64,000 bases of DNA, from assembly GCA_963823675.1 (NCBI GenBank), contig CAWGMT010000025.1:186001-250000 (forward strand), in the 5' to 3' direction. A program made the position numbers and the translations under genes. Shown one piece after another: positions 9,151 to 18,163 of the stretch. Position 1 is the first letter of the stretch, and every line of letters begins with the position of its first letter. A model generated the notes under the pieces. That model saw only the letters and a program-made list of their open reading frames with translations, ran no database searches and had not been told where the DNA came from. The stretch is from CAWGMT01 sp963823675. Its GTDB lineage: Bacteria; Planctomycetota; Planctomycetia; Isosphaerales; Isosphaeraceae.

Positions 9151-10140
9151 TCAGCGGGCGATGCGACCTCGCGGAGTCCAAAGAGCCAGCAAGCGGTCTG
9201 CATCGTGAACATCGCGCACAGGACGCGTGCGGGGAGAATCTAACTTCGCTTTCGTGAGAAGCAAATTCGCCGCGTCGCGGAACTGTTCCCAGGTCATCTC
9301 TTCCCCACGTCTTGGGATCTCAAGGTAGAAGACGAATCGCTCCTTGCCCGACACGGGGTCACGAACGTACCTATCGAGGTGAAGAAACTGGCCAGGCGGA
9401 GAGACACGCATCGTTTTATCTTTGTGCCGCAGCGCCGTAATGATCCAATCCCCGCGTTCTAGCTCAGTAGCTATTCTGGCCTCACGGGGCCACCAAAAGC
9501 TGTCGATTTTGGTGCGGCGTTCATCCTCAACTCGTTTCTTCTCCGCTTCGGCCTCACCCTGCTCGAACCGCTCAATTTCGGATTCGGGAAGCGATGCCTC
9601 GCTCAGCTTAACTATCCAGAGTTTTGCAGACTTCGCTCGTTGCTGGCTATTCTTACCTTTGGTTGATTTGCCATTGAATCGGGGTGGGCGGTAGAGGCTT
9701 TTGCACAGTTCAAGGTACTCGGCTCGGATAGGTTCGGTACAGAGACGGTTAAGGAATTCCCGTGCCCGCCGAACGGTCGATCGATCGTCTGTAATGATCG
9801 CTGCCTCGTCCAAGGTGTGTTCCGAGTGCTGCGAGACGTTTGCTGATCCTGCGATGACCGACTTGTCTGTGACAATGACTTTTGCATGCAGATTCCGTCG
9901 GGTGAAAGCGTGGACTCCTCGTGCAATGAGTTTTTCAACTTCACGAGGGTCAGTTGCCCCTGCGCGTACAGTGGCTTCGCTCATATCCACGATCAATCGG
10001 TCGCCGCGACGAAGCCGAAGTCGCATTGCCCCTCCCCGTCCAAAATAGGCAATGGCAGCATCGATACGTTTCGCTTGCTTGACGCTGGCTAAGACAGTCT
10101 CCCAATACGTGTCGCTGGAGAGAAAGGTTGTTGCACTCAT
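9151..10140 (-). CDS. Phospholipase D-like (single HKD motif) nuclease-family protein
   Basis: 329 residues from the ATG at 10140. The N-terminal half is a PLD-family domain with one HKD motif, HAKVIVTDKSVIAGSANVS, in which His, Lys and Asp have the canonical HxKxxxxD spacing followed by the GS/N segment. Single-HKD members (Nuc, BfiI-type) act as dimers that cut phosphodiester bonds, often of DNA, through a phosphohistidine intermediate. The C-terminal half is charged (EAEAEKKRVEDERRTKIDSF) and contains a Trp-rich segment (DSFWWPREARIATELERGDW); I recognise no known domain in it. No signal peptide or membrane segment. It sits 70 bases downstream of the RraB-like gene on the same strand. Confidence 0.85.
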   Translation of the reverse strand: MSATTFLSSDTYWETVLASVKQAKRIDAAIAYFGRGGAMRLRLRRGDRLIVDMSEATVRAGATDPREVEKLIARGVHAFTRRNLHAKVIVTDKSVIAGSANVSQHSEHTLDEAAIITDDRSTVRRAREFLNRLCTEPIRAEYLELCKSLYRPPRFNGKSTKGKNSQQRAKSAKLWIVKLSEASLPESEIERFEQGEAEAEKKRVEDERRTKIDSFWWPREARIATELERGDWIITALRHKDKTMRVSPPGQFLHLDRYVRDPVSGKERFVFYLEIPRRGEEMTWEQFRDAANLLLTKAKLDSPRTRPVRDVHDADRLLALWTPRGRIAR

Positions 10141-10210
10141 GAGTATTCAAATCCTGTCGATCTGATCGCTAGTTCGGTCAGAGAGCTTGGTATCCTTGGT
10201 GGCATAAATC

Positions 10211-10567
10211 TCAGACTGAAGTTCCCCATCCGTCAAAATCACAAGAGCGCTCCTTGCCAGCAATGACCATCCAGGTGACCCAGTGGTCCAAAATCGCGGG
10301 GGAAATGGCTGTCTTCTGAGTCGTCCCTTCAACTCGCCATTTGCGGCGGAGAAATGAACGGTCTGACTCAACCCGAACCTCGTAGTCGGTTTGCTCCTGA
10401 AGCAAGGCGCGCAATCCATTCGCAGCGTCGCGACTTGGTGCGTTGTAAGAAAAATCCAAACGCAACTCACTCTGCTCCGTCACTCCATGCTGCTGCAATG
10501 CAGCCCAGATCTGGCGATTCATCGCAAGCTGATTCGCGAGAATGTTCTCGTAGTGTGTCTCTTGCAT
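10211..10567 (-). CDS. RraB-family (regulator of ribonuclease activity B) protein
   Basis: 118 residues from ATG 10567; the TTG at 10573 is the alternative. The segment ELRLDFSYNAPSRDAANGLR, a middle strand with DYEVRVES, and the C-terminal CDFDGWGTSV match the RraB ferredoxin-like fold, whose typical end is YDGWxTxV. Enterobacterial RraB binds RNase E; in other phyla the domain occurs in many contexts and its partner is unknown. The gene lies between the thermonuclease and PLD genes with short gaps, consistent with one transcript. Its place among nucleases suggests a regulatory or inhibitory partner role, which is inference only. Confidence 0.72.
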   Translation of the reverse strand: MQETHYENILANQLAMNRQIWAALQQHGVTEQSELRLDFSYNAPSRDAANGLRALLQEQTDYEVRVESDRSFLRRKWRVEGTTQKTAISPAILDHWVTWMVIAGKERSCDFDGWGTSV

Positions 10568-10591
10568 ATTCAAGACGCTCGATGCCGCCTT

Positions 10592-11087
10592 CTATGAGTT
10601 CGTACGAGTCAAACCCGAACGCCTCTTCTCCTGTCGCTTCTTTGCCTGTTCGGCTCGGTACTCCCAAGGTGGAACTGGGTTCTTACCAGCCCACAGTCCC
10701 TGCTTCGCCGCTCTGGCTTCACGCTCAAGTTGCGCCAGACGGGGCGACTTTGAATACTTGACGTAGTTCCAAGCCCAGCCTTCACGGACCATGCTCGTTG
10801 ACCAGTTTACCACCCACGAGGACATCCCCGATCACCCTCCCGTAGCGGTCTTTGCCGTGGGTGACGATCTTGACCTCTTTGCCAAAAACGAGATCCGCCA
10901 ACGCCTGTCTGCTCCGTTGAGAAAAACCCTGTCCCCTTTCTGGTGCATCGATTTCGCTGAGGCGGATTCTGATCTGCACTCGATCGACCAGGACCGTGAT
11001 CGTATCCCCGTCTGCGATGCGGACGACCTTACCTTCGAGGTTGCCAGGGTCGCCCAGGAGGAAGCAGGTAAGAACGAACGCGAACAT
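10592..11087 (-). CDS. Thermonuclease (SNase-like), one frameshift
   Basis: Read from ATG 11087 with a short hydrophobic N-terminus (MFAFVLTCFLLGDP) suggesting export. The SNase core is clear: VVRIADGDTITV, then IRLSEIDAPERGQ with the Arg/Asp/Glu catalytic set, then DRYGRVIG with the second active-site Arg. The first frame stops at 10782 after KLVNEHGP, but the overlapping frame supplies the usual family end, MVREGWAWNYVKYSKSPRL and KQGLWAGKNPVPPWEYR, followed by a basic tail. Adding back GC inside GAGCATGG (to GAGCGCATGG, minus-strand reading) joins the two and gives VNERMVREGWAW. Expected activity: Ca2+-dependent endonuclease on DNA and RNA. Confidence 0.85.
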
Positions 11088-11181
11088 CAGGGCTCATCCT
11101 CCCGTTCCATGAAAAATGTCTTTGGTTCGGCGCTGTCAGCCTCGTCGATAACCGAGACGATTTTCATGGCTCTTTCTCGGG

Positions 11182-11724
11182 TCAATCCGATAGGTCATTG
11201 GCAACCGCCGTTCCCCGAACTTTGCGAGGTCGTGGCACGCCGAGTTTTTCGGCGACAAGATCGAACCCAGCCTGATTCTTGAAACACTCGATCTCCGCTT
11301 CGAGGTTGCGCAAGTTGACCTTCTGCCATGATGAGGTAGGGGCGTGGTGTACCTTGATGAACTCCCTCGGGAACGTATAGAACTCGGGTTCACGCTCCCC
11401 TGACGAGCCGTTGTTCTTGCCGAAGAACTTCCCGATGTTCAAGAAGGCGACGATCAGGAAGTCGAATGCGTCGAGGCTGACCTCCTTGACAGGGAAGCCT
11501 CGGTCACAGTCCGTGGCGTAGCGGCTCTTGACCTGAACCCTCACCTGGGCGAGTTCGCCAGGCTGCGGGATGTGCCTCGGGTCGGGGTGAATGCAAATCA
11601 GGTCATAGCCCTCGTTGTTGGGAGGGGCTTTGTAAGCGAGGATATTCCGTCGCATCAAGTACCCCATGACGAGGAACTCTGCCCCAGCCGAGACAACGGG
11701 CAGTCTGAGAAAATCCTGCTTCAT
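11182..11724 (-). CDS. Possible PD-(D/E)XK-superfamily nuclease
   Basis: 180 residues from ATG 11724; a GTG at 11793 overlaps the upstream stop (ATGTGA) and would add 23 residues. A GAEFLVMGYLMRRN helix is followed by a strand with NNEGYDLICIHPD and then VRVQVKSRYATD. This spacing (Glu in the helix, Asp after Gly-Tyr, then Q-V-K) resembles the PD-(D/E)XK core alpha-beta-beta, with Glu16, Asp41 and Gln64-x-Lys66 as candidate metal-site residues. Gln in place of the usual acidic residue occurs in some relatives. Function is inferred only from this pattern and from the nuclease neighbours; a structural search would decide. The rest of the protein (FYTFPREFIKVHH) is unremarkable. Confidence 0.55.
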   Translation of the reverse strand: MKQDFLRLPVVSAGAEFLVMGYLMRRNILAYKAPPNNEGYDLICIHPDPRHIPQPGELAQVRVQVKSRYATDCDRGFPVKEVSLDAFDFLIVAFLNIGKFFGKNNGSSGEREPEFYTFPREFIKVHHAPTSSWQKVNLRNLEAEIECFKNQAGFDLVAEKLGVPRPRKVRGTAVANDLSD

Positions 11725-11789
11725 CGATCCTATGGCTCCGTGCCCGACCCTCTTCGCCCTTCGCCTCAGCGTACCCGAGCGATCTAGGA

Positions 11790-12089
11790 TCACATGGGAG
11801 ACGCCCCGTCATGTCGCCTCTGAAGTTCGGCGTCTGCCAACTCTTGTGCCTCGTCAATGGCTTCGTCACGCCATGCGGACAAGTCGTCTTCAGATGAAAC
11901 CGACTTTTCAATCTGAACGTAGATCCATTCCAGTCGTTCTGTATGCTCTCCCACGTAGACCGAAGTTGCTCGCCATTGGTCATCAGGGGGATCTTCCTGG
12001 ACATCGAATCGAGCACCGTCCCAAAGAGAGGTCTGCCCCCGATGTTCGTAAAGAAATGATATAAGATAGCGTTTGCGGATTGTCGTCAT
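11790..12089 (-). CDS. Small protein of unknown function at the head of the nuclease cluster
   Basis: 99 residues from ATG 12089 (MTTIRKRYLISFLYEHRGQT), acidic toward the C-terminus (SSEDDLSAWRDEAIDEAQEL). No family recognised; no signal peptide or membrane segment. An internal start is preferred because the longer open frame runs into repeat R1. Its stop overlaps a possible GTG start of the PD-(D/E)XK-like gene, suggesting translational coupling. As the first gene of the minus-strand cluster it may be a partner, immunity or regulatory protein, but nothing in the sequence proves that. Confidence 0.5.
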   Translation of the reverse strand: MTTIRKRYLISFLYEHRGQTSLWDGARFDVQEDPPDDQWRATSVYVGEHTERLEWIYVQIEKSVSSEDDLSAWRDEAIDEAQELADAELQRRHDGASPM

Positions 12090-12105
12090 GAAACTCTTCC
12101 CGATT

Positions 12106-12167
12106 GAAAGGCTAGGACATGCAGTGCGCGATTGACTTCGGTGATCTGACTCGGCAAACTGCGTGGA
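12106..12167 (+). repeat. Dispersed repeat R1, copy 2 (62 bp)
   Basis: Matches 4204-4265 in the same orientation with about two mismatches. It lies 17 bases upstream of the first gene of the minus-strand nuclease cluster. Confidence 0.8.
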
Positions 12168-12314
12168 GCTTAGTCGGTAGCTGTCAAACACGATGCCTGC
12201 GTCAACGGCTTTCGCCGGAGACTCCCGGACGTTACATTGCCGGTCCTCCGGCTCGGCAGCGTGACGACCTTTGTCTTAGGCTTGTTGAGCCTGATCAATC
12301 CGCTCGGCGTTCGT

Positions 12315-15300
12315 CTAGGGAGCGTCTCCTTTGAGCAATGCAGACAGCCGGGCATCCAATGCGGCGACTCCCGGATCGCCCTCCTTCAAGTCCTGCAAAG
12401 CGCGCTGGGCTTCGGCGGCCTCTTTGGCACGGCCGAGCTCTTTGTCAGCTTTGATGAGCAGGTCCAGGTGTTCCGTCAGAAATGCCCGACAGGTGGGATG
12501 CCTGGGCGCGGCCGCCAGCGCCTTCTTCTGCAACGTGATGGCCTGGAGGAGCCGTGTGCGGGCTTCCTTGAAACGCTTCGCGCCGATGTCGAGGTCCGCC
12601 ATGTTGCTCAGGGCGCCGGCCAGACCACAGGCGAAATCGGGCGACTCGGGATGCTCGCGCGTGAGCCGCTCATCGATCGCGCGGCTCTGCTCGTACGACG
12701 CCATCGCCTCGGCTGGCTTTCCCATCTCCTTTTCCAGAAGTGCGATTTCGTTGTGGCAATTCGCCACCGAGAGGAGGAAACCGGGATCAGCGGGGTGGTC
12801 GGCGGCGAGTTTCTGCCTGGTCGCCAGCTTCCGCATGAAGGACTCGAAGGCCTCGGCCAGCTTGCCGGACCCCTTCAGCAAGTCGCCAATGGCCGAGTGG
12901 TGATTCGCCAGGAAGATCTGATACTGCACGACTTTGCCGTCGGCGCGCACGGCTGCTTCCGAGTTTGACCGGGCCTGCTCGTAGAGTGCCAGTGCCTCCG
13001 CATTGTCGCCCGTCAACATCAGAAGTCGGGCCAGGTTGTGCTGGGTGCCGGCCAGGCTGCTGCGGAATGAGGGAGCGCCGGGGTTGTTGTCGACGAGCTT
13101 TCGCCTGATCGTGATCGCCCGCCGGAACGAATCGATCGACTCGGCCGGCTTGCCTGTCTCCCTAAGTAGGATGCCGATTGCGTCGAGGTGATTCGCCAGA
13201 CTCACCTGATAATGCAAGGCCTTGCCGTCGGCGCGCACGGCCGCTTCCGAGTTTGATCGGGCCTGCTCGAACAGAGCCAGAGCCTCGGCTTTGCGGCCCT
13301 GCGAATTCAAGATCCCCGCCATGTTGTGCAAAACGCCCGCCAGATTGCTACGGAACCTGGTGACGGTGGGGTGGGTGTCAATCAGCTTTTGCCAGATCGC
13401 TGCGGCCCGCCGTTGCGACTCGAGCGCCTTGGTCACATCCTGCAGACCGGCGATGAGCATATGGATGGTCGCCAGGCCATTCTGGAACTCGGTGACTGTG
13501 GGGTGGACGTCGGTCAGCTTCCGCCAGATTTCCAAGGCCGACTCGAAAGACTTCATCGCCTCGGCCGACTTGCCGGTACTCGCCTGCAACGTGCCCATGT
13601 TGGTGAGCGTGCCCGCAAGACTGCTCTGCGACACGGTGACCTCGGGGAATTCTTGGGCCAACTTTTTCTGAATCGCCAATGCCCGCCCGTAAGACTCCAA
13701 CGCCTCGGCAGGCTTGCCGGTCTTCACCTGGAAGCTGCCGACGTTCATAAAGGTGCCCGCCAGGTCCGACTGGTAGTTCAGGAGGTCGTTCAGGTGCGTC
13801 GGGGCGGCTTTGATTAGCCTTTCGAAGATCGCTACAGCCGACTCGTAGGCCTTCATCGCTTCGATCGGCCCGCTGTTCTCGAGCAGGATGCCCCTTCTGA
13901 CTTGGCTGAGTGCGAATTGCTTCTGGAGGTAGGTGTCGCTGGGGTCGGCGTTGCTCAACTTTTCATAGATTGCCACCGCCGATTCGCACGACTTCTTCGC
14001 CTCGGCGCGCCTGCCTGTCTCGCGCAGCAGCTTACCCTGGCAGAAGTAAACCTTGGCCAATCCCGCTTGGAATTCTGTGTTCTGACGATGATCTTTCGCG
14101 AGACTCTCCCAGATCGCCTGGCTCTCGACATGCCCCCGCAGGCTGTCTTCCTTGTCGCCGATCTCCGCGGTGATGTCGGCGTAGTCGTGCGCCGCCGAAG
14201 CCAGGCGTGCGAGCGATTCGGGGCGGGTGTCGCCGTCGGCCTGGAGGCTGGCGCGGAGGGACTGGAAGAAGGCGAGGGGTTCCTTCAGGAGGGACTTGCG
14301 AAGGGATTCGAGGGCGGGATTGTTCTTGAGGTCGGGGTTGTCGGCCACGGCGTCGCGGAATCGCTTGACGGCGTCGATCGCCTGTTTTTCGCGTTCCTCG
14401 GCGCGGGTTCTTTGCCTGTCCAGGGCGATGTTGGATGATTTGAGTTCGGTGTTGGCGTGGTCGAGCTTGCCGTTGGCCGAGCGTAGGCTGGCATTCGCCC
14501 TGGCCTGCACGGCGAAGATTCCAGTCGTGCCCCCGATCACCACCAGCATGACCGACGCCGCGAGCGCGGCAACGGCCGGCTTCCGCTTGCACCAGAGCCA
14601 CGCCCGCTCGGCCGGCCCGACCCGGCGCAGCGATCGGCGCGAGTCGAGCCAGCATCGCAGGTCATCCGCCAATGCCTGAGCCGAGGCGTACCGCCGACGC
14701 GGGTCCTTCGCCAGGCACTTCAAGCAGATCGTCTCGAGGTCGCGCGGGACATTCGCATTGACGTTGCGTGGCAATCTGGGCGGCCTTTCCTTGACGGCTT
14801 GCAACGTGTCGACCAAGCTCTCGCCGCCGAAGGGGGCCTCGCCCGTGACCAGGGCATAGAGGATCGCGACCAGCCCATAGACATCGGTTGCCGTGGTGAT
14901 CGTGCCACGACGCCCAGAAGCTTGTTCTGGAGACATGTAGGCCGGTGTACCGAGAATCGCGCCGCTGGCAGTCAGCTCGACGTCGGCGTCGACCCGCTTG
15001 GCCAGGCCGAAGTCGGTGACGTGGGGGTGGTCCTCGGAATCGATGAGGATATTCGCAGGTTTCAGATCGCGGTGAAGAATGCCACGCATGTGCGCGTGGT
15101 GGACCGCCTCGGCCGTTTCTGCCAAGAGTGTTGCCGCGGCCCTGGGATTGGCCGCGAGTAAAGCGAGCTGATCGGCGAGGCTGCTCCCCTCGACAAGCTT
15201 CATGCTGAAATAGCGCTGGTCCTCGTGCTCGCCGACCTCGTAAACCGGGACGATCCCCGCGTGATCGAGCAGGGCGACGGCCTCGGCTTCGTTCTGAAAG

Positions 15301-15797
15301 CGTCGCAGCTCGTCAACGTCGGCCAGGACTCCGGCCTTGATCATCTTGAGCGCGACGGGTCGGTTGAGGCTGATCTGGCGGGCTTTGTAGACGACGCCCA
15401 TGCCGCCACGGCCCAGCTCTTTCTGAATCTCGTAGTCGCCGAAGTACCGGACGGTGGCGCCGCGCGGCAGGTCGCGCGTGGGCCCGTGGTCGTCGGCCGC
15501 GCGGGGTGGGTCGCCGGGGTCTGTAGTCCAGTCGCCGGTGGCGTCGATCCGGGCGGATGCTGCCTTGGCGAAAGGCTCGGGAGTATACGCCCCGGTCGCC
15601 TCGGGGTCGTCCGGCTGGGTCTCAGGCGAGTGCCCGGAGCACCTTGCGGCAGGCACAGTTGTGGCGTCAACATCGGCTGGGCCGGGTGTATCACTTGGCA
15701 TCGCCTGGGACATCATGCAGCGGGGGCAGACGCCCTCCGGGGCGTTCGCCGGTCGTTCGGCGCCGCAACTTGGGCATCGGTTCGCGTCGGTGGACAT
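12315..15797 (-). CDS. Zinc-ribbon Ser/Thr protein kinase with TPR repeats
   Basis: 1160 residues from ATG 15797, which has GGAGGG nine bases upstream; the open frame extends further but without family similarity. Residues 1-30 form a zinc ribbon (CPSCG ... CPRCM). The kinase spans about 121-385, with glycine loop LGRGGMGVVYKA, VALKMIK lysine near 151, GILHRDLKPANILID, VTDFGLAKR and GTPAYMSPEQA. A transmembrane helix near 415-437 (ALAASVMLVVIGGTTGIFAV) places the kinase in the cytoplasm. The rest is a predicted extracytoplasmic superhelix of TPR-like repeats of about 45 residues (AGTLHNMAGILNSQGRKAEA and variants), probably for protein binding. Such kinases are abundant in planctomycetes; partners are unknown. 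No frameshift seen. Confidence 0.93.
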   Translation of the reverse strand: MSTDANRCPSCGAERPANAPEGVCPRCMMSQAMPSDTPGPADVDATTVPAARCSGHSPETQPDDPEATGAYTPEPFAKAASARIDATGDWTTDPGDPPRAADDHGPTRDLPRGATVRYFGDYEIQKELGRGGMGVVYKARQISLNRPVALKMIKAGVLADVDELRRFQNEAEAVALLDHAGIVPVYEVGEHEDQRYFSMKLVEGSSLADQLALLAANPRAAATLLAETAEAVHHAHMRGILHRDLKPANILIDSEDHPHVTDFGLAKRVDADVELTASGAILGTPAYMSPEQASGRRGTITTATDVYGLVAILYALVTGEAPFGGESLVDTLQAVKERPPRLPRNVNANVPRDLETICLKCLAKDPRRRYASAQALADDLRCWLDSRRSLRRVGPAERAWLWCKRKPAVAALAASVMLVVIGGTTGIFAVQARANASLRSANGKLDHANTELKSSNIALDRQRTRAEEREKQAIDAVKRFRDAVADNPDLKNNPALESLRKSLLKEPLAFFQSLRASLQADGDTRPESLARLASAAHDYADITAEIGDKEDSLRGHVESQAIWESLAKDHRQNTEFQAGLAKVYFCQGKLLRETGRRAEAKKSCESAVAIYEKLSNADPSDTYLQKQFALSQVRRGILLENSGPIEAMKAYESAVAIFERLIKAAPTHLNDLLNYQSDLAGTFMNVGSFQVKTGKPAEALESYGRALAIQKKLAQEFPEVTVSQSSLAGTLTNMGTLQASTGKSAEAMKSFESALEIWRKLTDVHPTVTEFQNGLATIHMLIAGLQDVTKALESQRRAAAIWQKLIDTHPTVTRFRSNLAGVLHNMAGILNSQGRKAEALALFEQARSNSEAAVRADGKALHYQVSLANHLDAIGILLRETGKPAESIDSFRRAITIRRKLVDNNPGAPSFRSSLAGTQHNLARLLMLTGDNAEALALYEQARSNSEAAVRADGKVVQYQIFLANHHSAIGDLLKGSGKLAEAFESFMRKLATRQKLAADHPADPGFLLSVANCHNEIALLEKEMGKPAEAMASYEQSRAIDERLTREHPESPDFACGLAGALSNMADLDIGAKRFKEARTRLLQAITLQKKALAAAPRHPTCRAFLTEHLDLLIKADKELGRAKEAAEAQRALQDLKEGDPGVAALDARLSALLKGDAP

Positions 15798-16240
15798 GGA
15801 GACCCTCCGTCGGGCACGGCGTCCTCCCAGCTCCATCAACCACAGTGTTGAACCCGGGCCGAGAGCAGCGTCGCGTGAGGAGTATTGTCGCAAAACCCTC
15901 GGGCCTTGGATACCAGTGGGTTTCCCCGTTATCCGCGGCCGAATGTGTGCTTGGGGCAGGTGGCGCACACGTGAACCAAGGCACACCGCCGAGCGCTGAC
16001 AGGGGGCCAGTGAAACAACGCTTGCGCAGCTTCGGTCCGACGACACGAATGGCGCTAGAGCTAAGCCGGAACGGAACGACGATCCGGGACAGAAGAGAAG
16101 AGGCCACCAGTACTCATCACATCCATCCAATCACATGATTTCCATCGATTATCGTGATCGGAGGTCAGTCAATTATCTTGACCACTCTCACCCTGTCCCT
16201 CTCTTGTAGCGCGACATGATTCGTGTGCACACGAATCATG
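15798..16240. other. Gap between the TPR-kinase and the ABC permease
   Basis: 443 bases upstream of the kinase and downstream of the permease, both on the minus strand. No gene recognised. It presumably contains the kinase promoter and ends in a perfect palindrome at 16213-16242. Confidence 0.45.
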
Positions 16241-16242
16241 TC
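16213..16242. repeat. Perfect 30-bp palindrome at the end of the ABC permease gene
   Basis: GACATGATTCGTGTG at 16213-16227 is followed directly by its exact reverse complement at 16228-16242. It overlaps the stop codon of the permease (16241-16243). No T-run follows on the minus strand, so it is not a standard intrinsic terminator. A dimeric regulator site or a transcript-end hairpin are alternatives. Confidence 0.85.
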
Positions 16243-18100
16243 ACGCTTCACCGGCCACATCGTCAAAGCGGTGACGACTCCCCGGCGGAGGGAGGGAAAA
16301 ATAACGGGCGGCCGCCGCGCGATTCTTGCCCTCGCCCCTGACGGGCGCTTCTCGACCGAAGCTCCTCATGCGCCCCAGGCAGCGGTCAAATGTCGCCAGC
16401 GTCGCGAGCAGCAACCCGGCGGCGAGCACCGTTTCTCCGGCAATCCAGCACGGAACCCAAAGGAAAACGTGATCGATGAATCTCGGAAACCCGCGACTGA
16501 AAACCAGGGTAAACGACCCGTGGAAGGGGCTGATGGCCGCCAGGCCCACTCCGAGCGGTCCGTCGAAGAGCGTGCGGACCAGCACGGGCCAGCCGAGGCC
16601 GACCACGGCGTAGGCAGCCACCGCGAGGGCGGCAGCGCGTCCCAGCCGCGCAATCCACGTCGAGAGCGCCAGACCGACACTGGTCCAGAAGGCGGCATCA
16701 GCGCAGATGAAAGCAACGAGCAACGCCAGCAGGGGCCACGTGTCGTTTATCCACGCGTCCACGCCAGCGACCAAGAGCGGCAGCACGAGCACCCGTGGCA
16801 GCTCGCGGAACGCGCCCCACCACTTGGCCAGCACGATGCTCCGCGTCGCGACCGGCGTCGCCAGCAGGATGTCGAGGCTCCCCCGCCCCCGCTCTTCGAC
16901 GACCGCCATCGTCGCCGACACCAGCAACAACGGCAGACCGCAAGCCACCAGGAACGCCACGACCTGAGCGGGCAGCCAGCCACTGTTTATCCGGCCGATC
17001 CACAAACTGTCCAGCAAGGCCAGCACAGCGAAGAGAATCGCGAGCAGAAAATACAGTCCGAGCAGGGCCCGGATCCAGGACGTGTGCTGCTTGCGCTGGG
17101 TTTCATACCAGAGCACGGGGCTCCGGTCGAGCATTCGATCGCTCCGGCCGCCGGTTCTCTGGCTGACTATCGGCATGCCCAGGACGCCGCGCGCGGCCAG
17201 CCGGGAGGCGGAGCGGTCTCCTTCTGCGGCGACCACGGCCCGCATCCTGCCGATGACCAGCGCCAAAAGCGCCGACGAGCTGATGAGCATGGCCGCCCCG
17301 AACTTTAGATAATCGAGTACGCCGACCTTGCCCGGCTGCACGTAGGGCGCGAAGGCGAGGTAAAGGGGATGGGACCAGATCAACCAGTCCGGCGACGTAG
17401 GAAAGCCCCAGAGACGACCGAGGTTGTCCCAGGTCGGGATCGCCAACAGCCAGACCATGAAGAACGCATAAGTCGCCAGGATGGCCTCGTACGGCTTGGC
17501 GGCCCAGACCGAGAAGGCCAAAGCCAGTGCGCAGCCGAAGATCCCGAGGCAGACCGTGATCAGAAACGCGCCGGCCAAGGCCAGCGGATCGACGCCGCCC
17601 ATGAGAACGCAGATCGCCAGCGCCGGCAGAGCACAGGCGACCAATCCCACAACGGGCACCAGCCGCGCCCCCAGCTTGCCCAGCACGATCTCGGCATCAG
17701 AAAGGTCGGTGGCCAATAGCTGCGCCAGCCTGCCGCTGGAGCGGTCCTGGCAGATCGTTCCGGCCGTTGCCGCGGGCGCGGCCAGGATGACGAGGCTGAG
17801 CTGCGTGAAGACGATCGCGTTGAAGAAGCCCTCCCCGATCTCCGCCAAGAAGTGGATCGTCGGAACCGTCTGCCCTGAGGTTCGTGATACCCAGACGCTC
17901 CAGAGGCCCACCAGCAGCACCCCGACGAAAAGGGCGCGCCCGGCGTAGACCTGCCAGCGGCGCGAGGTCGTGAGCCATTCATTGGCGAAGACCGGCCCGA
18001 ACCCCCAGCGCGGCCCCATGCTCGCCCCCGCTTCCGAACCTGCCCCAGTCGAGACGGGAATTGGCCCCAACCCGTCTGTCCCCCGCTCGAGCTCCATCAT
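16241..18100 (-). CDS. ABC-2 type transporter permease, two-module
   Basis: 619 residues from ATG 18100 (a second ATG follows immediately). About twelve hydrophobic segments fall in two similar halves, the second beginning after a hydrophilic linker (GDRSASRLAARGVLGMPIVS). Each half carries the ABC-2 permease hallmark around a cytoplasmic loop: CQDRSSGRLAQLLATDLSDA in the first and VEERGRGSLDILLATPVATR in the second, where the ATPase couples. The substrate is unknown. No ATPase gene is adjacent; the one at the right window edge is 45 kb away. A remnant frame of a small membrane protein and the IS4 element lie just upstream. The last codons are inside a perfect palindrome. Confidence 0.85.
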   Translation of the reverse strand: MMELERGTDGLGPIPVSTGAGSEAGASMGPRWGFGPVFANEWLTTSRRWQVYAGRALFVGVLLVGLWSVWVSRTSGQTVPTIHFLAEIGEGFFNAIVFTQLSLVILAAPAATAGTICQDRSSGRLAQLLATDLSDAEIVLGKLGARLVPVVGLVACALPALAICVLMGGVDPLALAGAFLITVCLGIFGCALALAFSVWAAKPYEAILATYAFFMVWLLAIPTWDNLGRLWGFPTSPDWLIWSHPLYLAFAPYVQPGKVGVLDYLKFGAAMLISSSALLALVIGRMRAVVAAEGDRSASRLAARGVLGMPIVSQRTGGRSDRMLDRSPVLWYETQRKQHTSWIRALLGLYFLLAILFAVLALLDSLWIGRINSGWLPAQVVAFLVACGLPLLLVSATMAVVEERGRGSLDILLATPVATRSIVLAKWWGAFRELPRVLVLPLLVAGVDAWINDTWPLLALLVAFICADAAFWTSVGLALSTWIARLGRAAALAVAAYAVVGLGWPVLVRTLFDGPLGVGLAAISPFHGSFTLVFSRGFPRFIDHVFLWVPCWIAGETVLAAGLLLATLATFDRCLGRMRSFGREAPVRGEGKNRAAAARYFSLPPPGSRHRFDDVAGEA

Positions 18101-18163
18101 AGCAGATCGGGCTCGGCCGCAACGTGCCCCGGCCCGATCTGGGCAGAGCGACCGAGCGCCCGC

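Noticed and set aside
9003..9212. Small minus-strand open frame overlapping the start of the gap between EEP and PLD genes
   Set aside because: It overlaps the PLD gene's 3' end in a different frame and has no domain or ribosome-binding site.
16213..16242. Calling the perfect palindrome an intrinsic terminator
   Set aside because: No T-run follows on the minus strand and the stem is AT-rich compared with genuine terminators here.
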